A stretch of DNA of 64,000 bases. Source: Amycolatopsis decaplanina DSM 44594 (GTDB lineage: Bacteria; Actinomycetota; Actinomycetes; Mycobacteriales; Pseudonocardiaceae). This document shows positions 36,001-45,642 of the stretch, in pieces (the first letter of the stretch is position 1; the number at the start of each line of letters is the position of its first letter). The DNA lies in assembly GCF_000342005.1 (NCBI RefSeq), contig NZ_AOHO01000074.1, positions 372,001 through 436,000 on the forward strand, given 5' to 3'. Position numbers and translations under genes: made by a program. The notes beneath the pieces are model-generated. The model saw only the letters and a list, made by a program, of their open reading frames with translations, did no database searches and was not told the DNA's origin.

Positions 36001-36974
36001 CACTTCTGCGGCAGGCCGGCGGTGGCCGGGTTCGCCTTGTCGAGGACGTCGACCGTGGCCTGCGCCGGGTCCGGCTCGGGCGGCGGCGGGGTGGTCGACT
36101 GGTCCTTGAACAGCTTGAAGTCGGCCAGCTGGGTGGCCGGCTCACCGGCGTTGGCGGTGATGTTCAGCCGGTAGTTCGAGTAGGCCGTGGTGTTGGTGAA
36201 GGTGAAGGTCCGGCTCTGGAACCGGTCGGCGAACACCTCGTTGGTGCGGTTGTCCAGATCGGTCCACGTCGTCCCGTCGTTGGATCCCTGCAGGGTCCAG
36301 CTCTTCGGGTCACGTCCGGCGAAGTCGTTCGCCGAGACGAGCGCGTAGCTGCTCACCGCGACCGGCGCGGCCAGCTTGTAGGCGACCCACGCGGTGTTGG
36401 TGAAGGCCAGCCACTTGGTGTTCTCGTTGTTGTCGGCCAGTTTCTCCTTGCCCTCGTTGGGCGCGTTCTCCGCGCTCGCGGTGACCGAGGCGACGGCCTC
36501 CGGCGTGGGACGCGCCCCCACCGGGCGCGCGCCGATCAGCCCGGAGAACCACTGCGAACCGTCCTGGGCCCGCGCGGCGTCGGACAGGCCGAGGAAGCCG
36601 CCGCCCGCCTTCATGTAGTTCTGCAGCGAGGTTTCCTGGTCACGGTTCAGCGTGATGCCCTGCGCGGACAGGAAAACGACACCGCGGTACTTCGCGAGGT
36701 TGGCGCTGGTGAACACCGCGGGGTCCGAAGAGGACGAAACGGTGATCCCGTTCGCCTGGCCCAGGCTTGCGATCGCGTCCGTGGCGCGCAAGACGGGGTC
36801 CTTCTGGTCCGCGGCGGTGCCGTGGAAGACCAGGACGTTGACCGGGACGTTCGTCGCGGCTTCGGCGGTCACCGGTGCGATGGCCAGGGGAAGCCCGGAG
36901 GTGACTACGGCGCCGACCGCCAACGCGGCCAGTGACCGTCTGCGGAGCCGACGTTGCGAAAAGATTCGTCTCAA
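33009..36974 (-). CDS. Secreted ThuA-discoidin-sugar dehydrogenase-PKD-DUF1080 protein
   Basis: 1321 residues from a TTG start at 36974 with AAGGAG seven bases upstream; a longer frame would overlap the laccase gene. Basic start RRIFSQRRLRRRSL and a signal to about residue 37. Order: ThuA-like first half (about 40-150), an inserted F5/8 discoidin-like domain (about 160-290; WTLQGSNDGTTW, YRLNITAN), ThuA second half (about 305-400), a six-bladed glucose/sorbosone dehydrogenase-type propeller (about 430-935; [43 protein letters not shown]), a PKD domain (945-1020), the two-Cys domain shared with the cupredoxin neighbour (1020-1100), and a DUF1080/3-keto-disaccharide-hydrolase-like domain (1105-1321). 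Likely oxidises or cleaves a sugar or glycan outside the cell, probably with PQQ. Confidence 0.88.
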   Translation of the reverse strand: MRRIFSQRRLRRRSLAALAVGAVVTSGLPLAIAPVTAEAATNVPVNVLVFHGTAADQKDPVLRATDAIASLGQANGITVSSSSDPAVFTSANLAKYRGVVFLSAQGITLNRDQETSLQNYMKAGGGFLGLSDAARAQDGSQWFSGLIGARPVGARPTPEAVASVTASAENAPNEGKEKLADNNENTKWLAFTNTAWVAYKLAAPVAVSSYALVSANDFAGRDPKSWTLQGSNDGTTWTDLDNRTNEVFADRFQSRTFTFTNTTAYSNYRLNITANAGEPATQLADFKLFKDQSTTPPPPEPDPAQATVDVLDKANPATAGLPQKWVRTDRWLNWEVNPVGTVHTVAQVEESTYKPGVGANGAFHPISWCRDYDGGRSFYTGMGRTEASYGEAQFRGHILGALKWTTGMVRGDCKAGIAANYKVERLTAKNQPGQMDQIGEPHGLTIAPNGRVFYIGRAACAGNVVPAPNDWTNPEIGAGCGTIHQWDPVTKKPKLLTTLKVMGNRGSGDELVKNEEGLLGLELDPKFSENGWMYAYWMPHESIDRDKRIGKRTVSRFTYDLKNQTLDQATRKDLLSWDVQIHSCCHAGGGMAFDKDGNLYIGSGDSNSSQGSNGYSGNNWTQDYKGFSFQDARRTAGNTNDLNGKILRIHPEADGTYTNPAGNLFPEANDPGNKTRPEIYVMGVRNISRLQVDKKTNWLTAAWVGPDASSPSPELGPAKYETATIITEAGNHGWPYCMGNKQPYRDRSSTDAAVLTGWYDCDNPVNTSPRNTGLVNLPPVKKNMIWYSPDGGGPVFPNRPNSSVPSYNAAEATYTQPYLKGGGQAVMTGPTYHRDLVNTNSGVAWPSYWNDKWFIGDQSNGQNRIAVTVDPNGVPKQDPPVFAETVRQIIPTGGGDQKLQSWMDAEFGPDGALYALDYGSGFFTLQDNQKLVKISYIGGEATPSAAAMSTMVQNKPLTAAFTGSKSGGVSYKWEFGDGTISTQPDPRHTYPRTGLYTAKLTVTYADGETVTTRNSVSVGCLVPDSGATVTIGDTDTGVTNRNAGGGCTVDDMIDDESTWTSHAGFVNHVTQAVDRLGDLGVLNAAESDKINAAAAASPIGNPGVTGYDAIYDGTAASFRNWSQAPSGQFAIQPDGSLRPSGGLGMLWYSARQFGDFSVKLQFKDIAPTGSANSGVFVRFPDPRTPLEQRPPGSCGTVGSARTSQAWVAIYCGHEVQLYDGATGEPQKTGSIYNFDPRPLDQAGVKPKGTWNEYEVKVVGQKYTIIRNGVVINEFENAPGIQSSRAGDPSTDFRQFVSGFIGLQNHSDNDVMEFRNIRVRQL

Positions 36975-36994
36975 GTTCTCGCTCCTTTCGAAGA

Positions 36995-38014
36995 CTAGTG
37001 ATGGATGTGGGCCGAGGCGCCGGTGGCGTCCGGCGTGGACGTGGTGGTGTGCTGATGACCTTTGAAGCGGTCGATCGCCTCCTGGGCGCCCGCGGGCATC
37101 CCGCCGTCGGCGTTGCGGACCAGGAACACCCCGGACATGCCGTCGTCCGAGTGCTGCTGGACGTGGCAGTGGTACATCCACGCGCCCGGCCCGACGCCGT
37201 CACCGGCGATCACCTGGAACCCGAAGGAGTTGCCGGGGTCCAGGGTCTTGTTGTCGAGGATCGGGGCGTTGTCGGTCGCGCTGGTGAGCATGCCGGTGCG
37301 GGTGTCCGCCCAGCGGTGCGCGTGCAGGTGGAAGGTGTGCATCAGGTTGCCGTGCCCGATGCAGATGAACTCGACGCGTTCACCGAGGTTCGCCTCGAAG
37401 ATCGGCGTGTTCGGGGCGACCTGGTGGTTGATCCACATCTCGGTGAACACCACGGTGAACTGCTTGCTGGGCAGCAGATCCCCGCGTTTGCGCACGATCA
37501 GGCCGCCGTAGAGGCCCTTCATCAGGCCCGCGGTGCCGTGGTCGCCGCCGAACGCGTGGTCGTGGTAGTGCCAGTACCCCGCGCTGCCGGGCATCCAGAA
37601 ACCGTTGGCCGCCTGGTAAGCCGTCCGCGTCTTCCAGGTGTAGGTCTTGGTCTCGTAGGGTTTGTTGAAGGAATCGTTGAAGGGCGAGCCGTCGGATTTG
37701 GTGTCGTAGTTGACACCGTGCGGGTGGATCGACAGCCGCTGGTCGGTGTTGTTGACCAGTTCGATCACCAGCGTGTCACCCTCGTAGCACTCCAGGAGCG
37801 GCCCGGGGATCGTCGGCTTGCCGGGCTCGAGCCCGTAACCGACCCGGGTCGAGCCGGGAACGTAGTCGGCGTACACGGTGATGTTGCGGGTCATCCCGGC
37901 CGCGGCGGCCGGTGCCGAACCGGCGCTGGCCGACACCACGACCGGGGCGATGACCCCGGCCGCGGTGCCCGCGAGCATCGATCTGCGGGACAGCCCGCGT
38001 TTGTTCTTGTCCAT
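36995..38014 (-). CDS. Two-domain multicopper oxidase (small laccase type), Tat-exported
   Basis: 339 residues, about the size of the Streptomyces two-domain laccase SLAC. Tat signal KRGLSRRSMLAG with cleavage near 39. Copper ligands are intact: HPHG 97-100, HYHDH 149-153, HTFHLHAH 226-233, and HCHVQQHSDDGM with C283, H288 and M293 forming the type 1 site. The tail is His-rich (SAHIHH). Oxidises phenols, metals or another reduced donor with O2. Packed between the sugar-dehydrogenase and isomerase genes with gaps of 20 and 14 bases. Confidence 0.93.
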   Translation of the reverse strand: MDKNKRGLSRRSMLAGTAAGVIAPVVVSASAGSAPAAAAGMTRNITVYADYVPGSTRVGYGLEPGKPTIPGPLLECYEGDTLVIELVNNTDQRLSIHPHGVNYDTKSDGSPFNDSFNKPYETKTYTWKTRTAYQAANGFWMPGSAGYWHYHDHAFGGDHGTAGLMKGLYGGLIVRKRGDLLPSKQFTVVFTEMWINHQVAPNTPIFEANLGERVEFICIGHGNLMHTFHLHAHRWADTRTGMLTSATDNAPILDNKTLDPGNSFGFQVIAGDGVGPGAWMYHCHVQQHSDDGMSGVFLVRNADGGMPAGAQEAIDRFKGHQHTTTSTPDATGASAHIHH

Positions 38015-38028
38015 TGTGGATTCCCCAG

Positions 38029-38913
38029 CTAGAAGCGGACGTTACGGAGATAGGTGAATCCGGTCTGGGCGGTGCTCAGGGGATCCGTGGGGTTGTCGTG
38101 CTCGACGATGTATTCGGCGAGGTGGGGACGGGTGTGGCGGAAGATGGCGGGGAAGTCGATGACGCCCTTGCCGGGATCGACCATCTCGCCTGCCGCCGTC
38201 CGGTCCTTGACGTGGTACTGCACCACGCGCGGGCAGTGCTGCCGGTACAGCGAAACCGGGTCCATCCCGCCTTCCACCGCCCAGAACAGGTCGATCTCCA
38301 GGTGCACGTACCGCGGGTTCGTGTTCCTGGTGAGCACGTCGTACGGGCGCACGCCGTCGATGGCCGCGAACTCGTGCGCGTGGTTGTGGTAGCCGAGCGG
38401 AATACCGGCCTGGCGGAACTTCCGTGCCGCCGTGTCCATCCGTCCGGCGAACTGCTTCCAGCCGTCGATGGTGTCGAAGTTCGCCCACGGCACGTTGGCG
38501 CGGGTGTTCCCGAGGACCTTCGCGTCCGCGATGGTCTTGTCGAGGTCACCGTCGATGCCGACGTGCGTGGACGTCGCCTTGATGTGGTTCTTGTCCAGCA
38601 GACCGCGGAACTCCTCGGCCGTGCGGCCGTAGGTGCCCGCCAGTTCGACCTTCCGGTAGCCGATGTCCGCCAGCGCGGACAGCGTTCCCGGCAGATCGGC
38701 CTGCAGCGCGGTGCGCAGGGAGTAGAGCTGGATGCTGATCTTGTCCACCGGGACCCGGCCACGGCCATGACCCTGTGCCTCCGCCCCGGTCGAGACGGAG
38801 GCGTTGGCCAAGCCCGGCAGGGCTACCGCCGCGCCGACCGCGACGGCCGCCGTCGCGGCACCTCGCAGGAGCGCCCGTCGAGAGTGGAACTGCTCAGCTT
38901 CTTCACCGCACAT
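38029..38913 (-). CDS. Tat-exported xylose-isomerase-like TIM barrel (sugar isomerase/epimerase or lyase)
   Basis: 294 residues. SRRALLRGAATAA and a hydrophobic stretch form a Tat signal, odd for a family that is usually cytoplasmic. The AP-endonuclease-2 type TIM barrel follows: ISIQLYSLR near 58, STHVGIDGD, LGYHNHAHEF near 172, VHLEIDLFW near 205, QYHVKDR near 232 and IVEHDN near 273 supply the His/Glu/Asp metal ligands. Related barrels cleave 3-keto-glycosides by beta-elimination, which would fit the ThuA and DUF1080 neighbours. Gap of 10 bases to the gene before it. Confidence 0.88.
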   Translation of the reverse strand: MCGEEAEQFHSRRALLRGAATAAVAVGAAVALPGLANASVSTGAEAQGHGRGRVPVDKISIQLYSLRTALQADLPGTLSALADIGYRKVELAGTYGRTAEEFRGLLDKNHIKATSTHVGIDGDLDKTIADAKVLGNTRANVPWANFDTIDGWKQFAGRMDTAARKFRQAGIPLGYHNHAHEFAAIDGVRPYDVLTRNTNPRYVHLEIDLFWAVEGGMDPVSLYRQHCPRVVQYHVKDRTAAGEMVDPGKGVIDFPAIFRHTRPHLAEYIVEHDNPTDPLSTAQTGFTYLRNVRF

Positions 38914-38923
38914 GAAACCGCCC

Positions 38924-39928
38924 TCACTTCTGGTTGCTGAAAGCCGCGTCGAAGGCCGCCGACGGCTTGTCGAACAGGAGCCCCCGCAGATAGGTCACGG
39001 CTTCCGCCGCGCCCCGGAGCCGGTCCATGCCGGCGTCCTCCCACTCCACCGAGATCGGACCGGCGTAGCCGATCGAATTCAGTGCGCGGAAACAGTCCTC
39101 CCAGGGCACGTCGCCGTGCCCGGTCGAAACGAAGTCCCAGCCACGTCGGGGATCTCCCCAGGGGAGATGCGAGCCGAGCCGTCCGTTCCGTCCGTCGAAC
39201 CGCTTCCTGGTGTCCTTGCAGTCCACGTGGTAGATCCGGTCGGCGAAATCGAGGATGAAACCGACCGGGTCGAGGTCCTGCCAGATGAAATGCGAAGGAT
39301 CCCAATTCAGCCCGAATGCCGGACGGTCGCCGACAGCTTCGAGCGCACGTTTCGTGGTCCAGTAGTCGTAAGCGATCTCCGACGGGTGGACCTCGTGGGC
39401 GAACCGCACGCCCACCTCGTCGAACACGTCGAGGATGGGGTTCCACCGGTCGGCGAAGTCCTGGTAGCCCTCGTCGATGACCGCCTGCGAGACCGGCGGG
39501 AACATCGCGACGTACTTCCAGGTCTTCGAACCGGTGAAGCCGATGACCGTGTCCACCCCGAGTTTCGCCGCCGCGCGGGCGGTGTCGGCCATTTCCTTCG
39601 CCGCCCGCTGCCGGACGCCTTCCGGTTCACCGTCTCCCCACACCCGGGAGGGGATGATGGCCTGGTGGCGTTCGTCGATCGGGTCGTCACAGACGGCCTG
39701 ACCGACGAGGTGATTGGAGATGGCCCACACCTTGAGGCCGTGCTCGGCGAGCAGCTTCAGGCGGCCGGGCACATAGTCCTCTTCGGACAGTGCGCGGTCG
39801 ACCTCGAAATGGTCGCCGGAACAAGCGATCTCGAGGCCGTCGTAGCCCCATTCGCCGGCAAGCCTGCACACCTCGGTGAACGGGAGATCCGCCCACTGGC
39901 CGGTGAACAAGGTGATCGGACGGCTCAT
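38924..39928 (-). CDS. Cytoplasmic sugar phosphate isomerase/epimerase-like TIM barrel
   Basis: 334 residues, no signal peptide. Metal-site strands of the xylose-isomerase-like barrel: [12 protein letters not shown] near 32, [13 protein letters not shown] near 176, [11 protein letters not shown] near 205, YHVDCKDT near 233 and [11 protein letters not shown] near 292. Start ATG overlaps the stop of the ThuA/CBM6 gene (TGATG). Probably handles an imported keto-sugar intermediate; a Gfo/Idh/MocA dehydrogenase lies in the same run. Substrate unknown. Confidence 0.9.
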   Translation of the reverse strand: MSRPITLFTGQWADLPFTEVCRLAGEWGYDGLEIACSGDHFEVDRALSEEDYVPGRLKLLAEHGLKVWAISNHLVGQAVCDDPIDERHQAIIPSRVWGDGEPEGVRQRAAKEMADTARAAAKLGVDTVIGFTGSKTWKYVAMFPPVSQAVIDEGYQDFADRWNPILDVFDEVGVRFAHEVHPSEIAYDYWTTKRALEAVGDRPAFGLNWDPSHFIWQDLDPVGFILDFADRIYHVDCKDTRKRFDGRNGRLGSHLPWGDPRRGWDFVSTGHGDVPWEDCFRALNSIGYAGPISVEWEDAGMDRLRGAAEAVTYLRGLLFDKPSAAFDAAFSNQK

Positions 39929-42900
39929 CAGTTCTCCTCGAAGGTGATCGCGTCAACGTCGAACAAGCCACCGGAACCGCCGCGGAACACGAGGAACAGC
40001 GCGCCGGTGCCGCCGGGGTCGGTGATGGCGGAGGCCGGGAGGTCGGCATAGGTGTCCCAGCCGCCGGTGTTGGCGACGGCGACCGTCTGGACCAGCGGCC
40101 CGTCCACCGCGCCCGAGCGCACCTCGATCGTGCCGCCCGCGCCACCGGACGAGACCCGATAGCCGATGCCGCCGACACCCACGAGGTTCACCGGGTCGAA
40201 TTTGATCCAGTCACCGGATTCGATGTGGCCGACGCGTTTGCCGCCACTGGCGCCGGCGTGCGCGACGACCTCGATCCCGCTGGACTGGGTGTAGAACTCG
40301 GCTTGCTTCAGCTTCGGCTGCAGGAGGGACTCGGCCTCGCCGGTGAGTGCGGGCACGCCGTTGCCGCCGTTGTCGGTGTAGCTGGCGTTGATGACACCGA
40401 AGACGTTGGCGTCGGCGCCGTGTCCCTCGTCGGCGGGCGTGGCGATGGTGCCCTCACAGCCGGTCGCGCGGCTGAGCGGATGCCCGTGGCCCTCGTGGCC
40501 GAGGATGTATTCGACGGTCACCTTCGAGCAGTCGATCGGGTTGTCCTCGGCGTCGCTCACCTCGACCTTGAACGGGACCTGATCCCCGAAGCTGAACACG
40601 CTGCCGTCGACCGGCGTCTTCAGCGTGACCACCGGCGCGGTGTTGCCGACGGTGACCACCACGCTCGCCGAGCCGGTCAGCCCGGTGGAGTCGGTGACCG
40701 AGAGCTTCGCCGTGTACTGGCCGTTCGCGGTGTAGGTGTGGGAGACCGGCGCGGCTTCGGTCGAGTCGGTCGTGCCGTTCCCGTCGAAGTCCCAGGCGTA
40801 GGTGAGCGCTCCGCCGTCGGGGTCGTTCGTCCCGGACGGGTCGAACTTGACGGTCAACGGCGCCTGGCCGGACGTCTTGTCCGCGGCCACCTGGGCGACC
40901 GGCGTCCGGCGGCCCTTCGTGTAGTCGATGCGGTAGACGGCGGATTCCTTGGAGCCGCCGAAGTAGCCGGTGCCGTAGTCGAGGACGTAGAGCGCGCCGT
41001 CCGGGCCGAACTCCAGGTTCATCGGGCGGACGAGGTCCATCGAGTCGAAGAACGGCTTGATGGCGCCGCGTTCACCGTTCGGTCCGACGGTGATCTCCTT
41101 GATCCAGCCGCGTTCCCATTCGTAGGCGAAGGTCTTGCCGTTGAAGTACTCCGGGAACTTCGTCTGCGAAGGGTTCTTCGCGTCGTACTGGTAGACAGGG
41201 CCGCCCATCGGCGACTCGGGTCCGGTGCCGAACTCCGGCAGGGAACCACCGTCGTAGGGGATCCACGCCTTCTCGACCGGCGGCAGATCGGTCAGCCCGG
41301 TGTTGCGCGGGCTGGTGTTCTTCGGCTTGGCGCAGTCGAAGGCGGCGCCGGACTGCTTGGTGGCGAAGTCGTAGTCGATGAACGGCTGGTTGTCCCCGAT
41401 GCAGTACGGCCAGCCGAAGTTGCCCGGCTTCTTGATCAGGTTGAACTCGACCGTTCCGCCGGGACCACGCTTCGGGTCGGCCGCACCGGCGTCGGGACCG
41501 TAGTCGGCGAGGTGGATCCAGCCGGTCTTGCGGTCGACGGCGAACCGGAACGGGTTGCGGAAACCCATCGCGTAGATCTCGGGCTTGGTCTTGGCCTTGC
41601 CCTTCGGGAACAGGTTGCCCTTGGGGATCGTGTACTTGCCTCCTCCCCCGACCTTGATCCGCAGCACCTTGCCACGCAGGTCGTTGGTGTTGCCGGAGGT
41701 GCGCTGCGCGTCGTAGACCGGGTTGCGGTCGGCGCGTTCGTCGATCGGGGTGAAACCGTCGGACGAGAACGGGTTGGAATCGTCCCCTGTGGACAGATAA
41801 AGATTGCCCTGCGCGTCGAAGTCGATCTCGCCGCCGGCGTGGCAGCAGATACCGCGTTCGGCCGGGACCTGAAGGATCTTCTGCTCGCTCGCGAGGTCGA
41901 GTTTGTTGTCGGTGCCCAGCTTGAACCGGGAGAGCTGGTTGTAGCCCTTGAACGGTTCGAAGTCGGCCGGGGTGCCGTTCTCCGGCGCGTCACCGGCCGG
42001 GGTGTTCAGCTTGGGCGCGTAGTACAGGTAGACCCAGCGGTTCTTGGTGAAGTCCGGGTCGATGGCGACACCCTGGAGGCCGTCCTCGTCGTGGTTGTAG
42101 ACGGGGATCTGCCCGGCCAGCGAGGTCGTCGCGGAGGAGCTGGTGTACCAGACGCGCCCGTCGCGCGAGGTGTGCAGGACGTCGCGGTTGGGCAGCACGG
42201 AGAGCGCGATCGGCTCGCCGGTCTTTTCCTCGCCCTTGGCCAGGGTGATCTGGTCGAAGTCCGCGTCGACCGGATCCTCCTGGGTCTCCTTGGCGCAGCC
42301 CGCCTCGCTCAGCTTGGTGGCGTACTTGATGCCGCCAGCCAGATGCGAGCGGAAGGCCGGTTCGGCGTAGGAGGCCTTGGTGTGCCCGCCGCCGGTGTAC
42401 CAGGAGCGGCCGCCGGAGTTCTCGTGGCACCAGGCGATCGGGTGATCGCCCATCGCGCCGTCGCCGGGCTGGTAGCTCTTCTCGTCCAGGCTCGCGAGCA
42501 CATGGACGTCGCTTCGCGGATTCTCCCGGTAGTTGTACCACTCGTCCGTACGCGGCCAGGTCTCCGGAAGAGCATGAGTGGACACGTGCTCGTGGTCTTC
42601 GACCTTGACGTTCGCCTGCTGGATCTGCGGGTGGGACTTGAAGTAGGCCCCGACCAGTTCGCCGTACCAGGGCCAGTCGTACTCGGTGTCGGAGGCGGCG
42701 TGCACGCCCACGTACCCGCCGCCTCCCTTCACGTACCGCTCGAACGCGGCCTGCTGGTCCGCGTTCAGCACGTCACCGGTGGTGGAAAGCCAGACCACCG
42801 CGTTGAACCGCTTGAGGTTCGCGTCGGTGAAAGCGGCCGCGTCCTCGGTGGCCTCCACCCCGAAGTGGTGCTGCGCACCCAGTTCCTTGATCGCCTTGAT

Positions 42901-43059
42901 CCCGTCGGGGATCGAATCGTGCCGGAAGCCCGCGGTCTTGGAGAACACGAGCACCGTCGCCGCTTCGTGCGCCGATGCGGTTTGCATCGGTAGCGCGACG
43001 CCTGTCAGAGCCGTGACCATGGATGTGACGAGCACACCCAATCGTCGTTTCAAAGACAT
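39928..43059 (-). CDS. Secreted ThuA-sugar dehydrogenase-PKD-CBM6 protein
   Basis: 1043 residues. Signal peptide to about 30 (TASAHEA). ThuA domain 33-250 ([59 protein letters not shown]); glucose/sorbosone dehydrogenase-type beta propeller about 265-705 ([50 protein letters not shown]); PKD about 715-800; an Ig-like stretch; and a CBM6-type carbohydrate-binding module about 915-1043. Unlike its sister at 33009, the ThuA domain is uninterrupted. AAAGGA is upstream of the ATG. First gene of the secreted block, 142 bases behind the ebo operon. Confidence 0.9.
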   Translation of the reverse strand: MSLKRRLGVLVTSMVTALTGVALPMQTASAHEAATVLVFSKTAGFRHDSIPDGIKAIKELGAQHHFGVEATEDAAAFTDANLKRFNAVVWLSTTGDVLNADQQAAFERYVKGGGGYVGVHAASDTEYDWPWYGELVGAYFKSHPQIQQANVKVEDHEHVSTHALPETWPRTDEWYNYRENPRSDVHVLASLDEKSYQPGDGAMGDHPIAWCHENSGGRSWYTGGGHTKASYAEPAFRSHLAGGIKYATKLSEAGCAKETQEDPVDADFDQITLAKGEEKTGEPIALSVLPNRDVLHTSRDGRVWYTSSSATTSLAGQIPVYNHDEDGLQGVAIDPDFTKNRWVYLYYAPKLNTPAGDAPENGTPADFEPFKGYNQLSRFKLGTDNKLDLASEQKILQVPAERGICCHAGGEIDFDAQGNLYLSTGDDSNPFSSDGFTPIDERADRNPVYDAQRTSGNTNDLRGKVLRIKVGGGGKYTIPKGNLFPKGKAKTKPEIYAMGFRNPFRFAVDRKTGWIHLADYGPDAGAADPKRGPGGTVEFNLIKKPGNFGWPYCIGDNQPFIDYDFATKQSGAAFDCAKPKNTSPRNTGLTDLPPVEKAWIPYDGGSLPEFGTGPESPMGGPVYQYDAKNPSQTKFPEYFNGKTFAYEWERGWIKEITVGPNGERGAIKPFFDSMDLVRPMNLEFGPDGALYVLDYGTGYFGGSKESAVYRIDYTKGRRTPVAQVAADKTSGQAPLTVKFDPSGTNDPDGGALTYAWDFDGNGTTDSTEAAPVSHTYTANGQYTAKLSVTDSTGLTGSASVVVTVGNTAPVVTLKTPVDGSVFSFGDQVPFKVEVSDAEDNPIDCSKVTVEYILGHEGHGHPLSRATGCEGTIATPADEGHGADANVFGVINASYTDNGGNGVPALTGEAESLLQPKLKQAEFYTQSSGIEVVAHAGASGGKRVGHIESGDWIKFDPVNLVGVGGIGYRVSSGGAGGTIEVRSGAVDGPLVQTVAVANTGGWDTYADLPASAITDPGGTGALFLVFRGGSGGLFDVDAITFEEN

Positions 43060-43109
43060 AGCAGTAGCGATCCTTTCGATGAGCGGCGGCGATCAAGGAA
43101 GGACTTGCG

Positions 43110-43197
43110 GTGATTGGAGGCGGATCACGCGTGCCTATAGGCGGATCACGGTGTTCGGTCTCCAATCACGTGTGTTCCGCCTCCAAGCACGCGTGTC
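43110..43197. repeat. Intergenic repeat cluster, copy 2, behind eboF
   Basis: Contains GTGATTGGAG/CTCCAATCAC as inverted arms (43110-43119, 43160-43169), GGCGGATCAC twice, and a 34-base unit (43164-43197) related to 30866-30899. It stands between the ebo operon and the secreted block and probably terminates or attenuates read-through. Confidence 0.55.
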
Positions 43198-43201
43198 CCG
43201 T

Positions 43202-44575
43202 TCACTTCAGGCCTTGCAGCGACAACAGCAGCGGGTGGACGTCGGTCGCCCCGATGCGACCGGACGGCTGGAAGGCCGGGTCGGAGCAGAGCAGCACCGG
43301 ACCGTCCTCCGCGGAATCCGGGAGCCGTCCGTGCGAACCGCGCACCCAGCGCGGATCGGTCGGGACCACGTCCATCGCGTACCGGAGCCCGGCGAACTTC
43401 TTCGCCAGGTTGAGCCCGGCCCGCGCCTTGGCGAACTTGTCCTCCGGGTCGAAGAACAGCTCGGCGGGGTCGTAACCCGGCTTGCGGTGGATCTCGACGC
43501 CGCGCGCGAAGTCGGGCTTCCGCTCGTCGTCGAGCCAGTAGTAGTAGGTGAACCACGAATCCGGCTCCGCGACCGCGACGAGTTCGCCGGCGCGTTCGTG
43601 ATCCAACCCGTAACGAGCCTGTGCCTCGCGGTCGAGCACCTCGTCGACGCCGGTCAGCTCGCCGACGACTCCGCGCACTCGCTCCACATCGGAGGAGTCG
43701 CGGACGTAGACGTGCGCGACCTGGTGGTCGGCGACGGCGAACGCGCGCGACGCCCACGGGTCGAGGTACTCCATGCCCGCCTGGGTGTAGACCTCCAGCA
43801 GCCCCTCGCGCCGCAGTGCCCGGTTGATGTCGACCGGCCTGCTGACGTTCGTGATCCCGTACTCGCTGAGCGCGATCACGGTCGCCCCTGCGTCGCGGGC
43901 GTCGTCGAGCAGCGGCGCGAGCGCGTTGTCCAGCTCCCGCGCGGCTTTCCGAGCCTGTGGCGCGTCGGGGCCGAAGCGCTGCAGGTCGTAGTCCAGGTGC
44001 GGGACGTAGGTCAGCAGCAGATCCGGCCGCTTCTCCCGCAGGATCTGCCGCGACGCGCCGATGACCCACTTGCTCGACTTGAGCGACGCCGTCGGACCCC
44101 AGTACTGGAAGAGCGGGAACTCCCCCAGCGCACCGGTCAGCCGGTCGTGCAGCTCCGGTGGCCGCACGTAGGCATCCGGTGACTTGCGGCCGTCGGCGTG
44201 GTAAATCGGCCGAGGGGTCACCGTGACATCGGTGCTCATCCCCATCGCGTACCACCAGCAGACGTTCGCCGACGTGTAGCCGGGATGCGCCGCCCGCGCG
44301 GTCTCCCACAGCTTCTCACCACCGACGAGCCGGTTGTGCTGGCGCCACAGGAAGATCTCACCGAGTTCGCGGAAGTACCAGCCGTTGCCGACGATCCCGT
44401 GCTGCGCGGGCATGAGCCCGGTGAGGAACGTCGACTGCGCGCTGCAGGTGACGGCGGGCAGCACCGTGCCCAGTTCGGCCTGCCAGCCGTCGCGGGCGAC
44501 GGCGGACAGTTTCGGCATGTCCCGCAACGCCTTCGGGGTCAGCCCGACGACGTCGATGACGACCAAGGGTTTCAC
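43202..44575 (-). CDS. eboF: EboF-like alkaline phosphatase/nucleotide pyrophosphatase family protein
   Basis: 457 residues from a GTG that overlaps the eboE stop (GTGA). Fold of the type I phosphodiesterase/nucleotide pyrophosphatase superfamily: first metal Asp in VVIDVVGLTP (near 7), nucleophile Thr in LPAVTCSAQSTFLTG (near 40), further metal Asp/His in YVPHLDYDLQRFG, ALSEYGITNVSRP and VADHQVAHVY. Cytoplasmic, no signal. It is the last gene of the ebo-type operon, where this family is called EboF. It probably hydrolyses a phosphodiester or pyrophosphate intermediate. Confidence 0.87.
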   Translation of the reverse strand: MKPLVVIDVVGLTPKALRDMPKLSAVARDGWQAELGTVLPAVTCSAQSTFLTGLMPAQHGIVGNGWYFRELGEIFLWRQHNRLVGGEKLWETARAAHPGYTSANVCWWYAMGMSTDVTVTPRPIYHADGRKSPDAYVRPPELHDRLTGALGEFPLFQYWGPTASLKSSKWVIGASRQILREKRPDLLLTYVPHLDYDLQRFGPDAPQARKAARELDNALAPLLDDARDAGATVIALSEYGITNVSRPVDINRALRREGLLEVYTQAGMEYLDPWASRAFAVADHQVAHVYVRDSSDVERVRGVVGELTGVDEVLDREAQARYGLDHERAGELVAVAEPDSWFTYYYWLDDERKPDFARGVEIHRKPGYDPAELFFDPEDKFAKARAGLNLAKKFAGLRYAMDVVPTDPRWVRGSHGRLPDSAEDGPVLLCSDPAFQPSGRIGATDVHPLLLSLQGLK

Positions 44576-45642
44576 GCGGACACCCCTTCCTTGACGAGGT
44601 TCGCCTGTGCCCACTCGAGTTCCGCGGCGATCCCGCCGACGAGGTCGCCCGCGTCCGGGAGCACGCTCCAGGTGTAGGTCTCGACCTCGATATGCGGTTC
44701 GCCGGGCAGCCCGGCGGCGACGGTGTGCAGGACGTCGGTCGTGGTGGACAGTGGCGCGGCCGGGGCCTGGTGCAGCGGCATGTGGAAGTGCACGCGCCAC
44801 GGCCCCTCCCCCGGCAGGTCGGTCCACGCGTCGGGCAGGTCGTCGGCCTTGCGCACGACACCTCCCGAAAACTCGCGGACCTGGTGCAGGTAGCGCGGTT
44901 CGGCGAACGCCGCCAGCGCTTCCTTCGCCTCGGCGGGGTCATCGACGTGCAGGGCGGCGGAAGCCTGCACCTTGACGATGTCCACATCGGACTTCGCGAT
45001 CGCGGCCAAGGTCTCCGCCGGGTCGGCGAACGACACCGCGAGGTGACAGGTGTCCAGGCACAGCCCGACGTGCTCCGGGTCGGCCCGGCCGGACAGCCAG
45101 CCCAGCGCGTCGGCGACAGTGTCGAGCACACAGCCGGGCTCCGGCTCGACGGCCAGTTTGATCGGCCGGTCACCGATCGCCCGGACGACCTGGTCGAAAG
45201 CCTCGGCCGCGTGGCGGTCGTCCTGCTCGGTCCACGGCTCTCGCCACGCGAGCGGCAACGTGGAGATGCTGCCGTACGTCGCGTCTTCGGCGAGCAGGTC
45301 GGACAGCACGTTCACGCAGTCGATCGTGTACGCGAGCCTGTCCGGATGAGTCCACTCAGGACGGTAGACCGCGTGCTTGACGACGTCGTCGTGGAAACCG
45401 CCGTACGGGAACGCGTTGAGCGTGTACACCGACAGCCCGCGGGCATCGAGTTCGGCGCGGAAGCGCTTGCGCGCCTCGGCGTCATCGGCGAGCCCGCGCG
45501 CGACGGGTGCGGAGAGCCACAGCCCGACGCCGAGCTTGTCGGCGCCCAGCCGCTCGCGCACCGGGAGCGCGTACCGCTCCAGTTGCGTGACGATGCCGTC
45601 GACGTCTTCCGCGGGGTGGACGTTCGTGCAGTAGGAGATCAT
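44572..45642 (-). CDS. eboE: EboE-like sugar phosphate isomerase/epimerase (TIM barrel)
   Basis: 356 residues from ATG 45642, which overlaps the EboB stop by ATGA. Xylose-isomerase-like barrel with TLNAFPYGGFHDDVVKHAVY near 90-110, LAVEPEPGCVLDT near 189-201, LCLDTCHLAVSF near 219-230 and VHFHMPLH near 297. Matches the EboE position and length in ebo clusters. The reaction is unknown for the whole family. Confidence 0.88.
   Translation of the reverse strand: MISYCTNVHPAEDVDGIVTQLERYALPVRERLGADKLGVGLWLSAPVARGLADDAEARKRFRAELDARGLSVYTLNAFPYGGFHDDVVKHAVYRPEWTHPDRLAYTIDCVNVLSDLLAEDATYGSISTLPLAWREPWTEQDDRHAAEAFDQVVRAIGDRPIKLAVEPEPGCVLDTVADALGWLSGRADPEHVGLCLDTCHLAVSFADPAETLAAIAKSDVDIVKVQASAALHVDDPAEAKEALAAFAEPRYLHQVREFSGGVVRKADDLPDAWTDLPGEGPWRVHFHMPLHQAPAAPLSTTTDVLHTVAAGLPGEPHIEVETYTWSVLPDAGDLVGGIAAELEWAQANLVKEGVSA

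Noticed and set aside
36975-37181. Longer start for the ThuA/DUF1080 protein
   Set aside because: Would overlap the laccase gene by about 190 bases; the TTG at 36974 has AAGGAG and begins a signal peptide.
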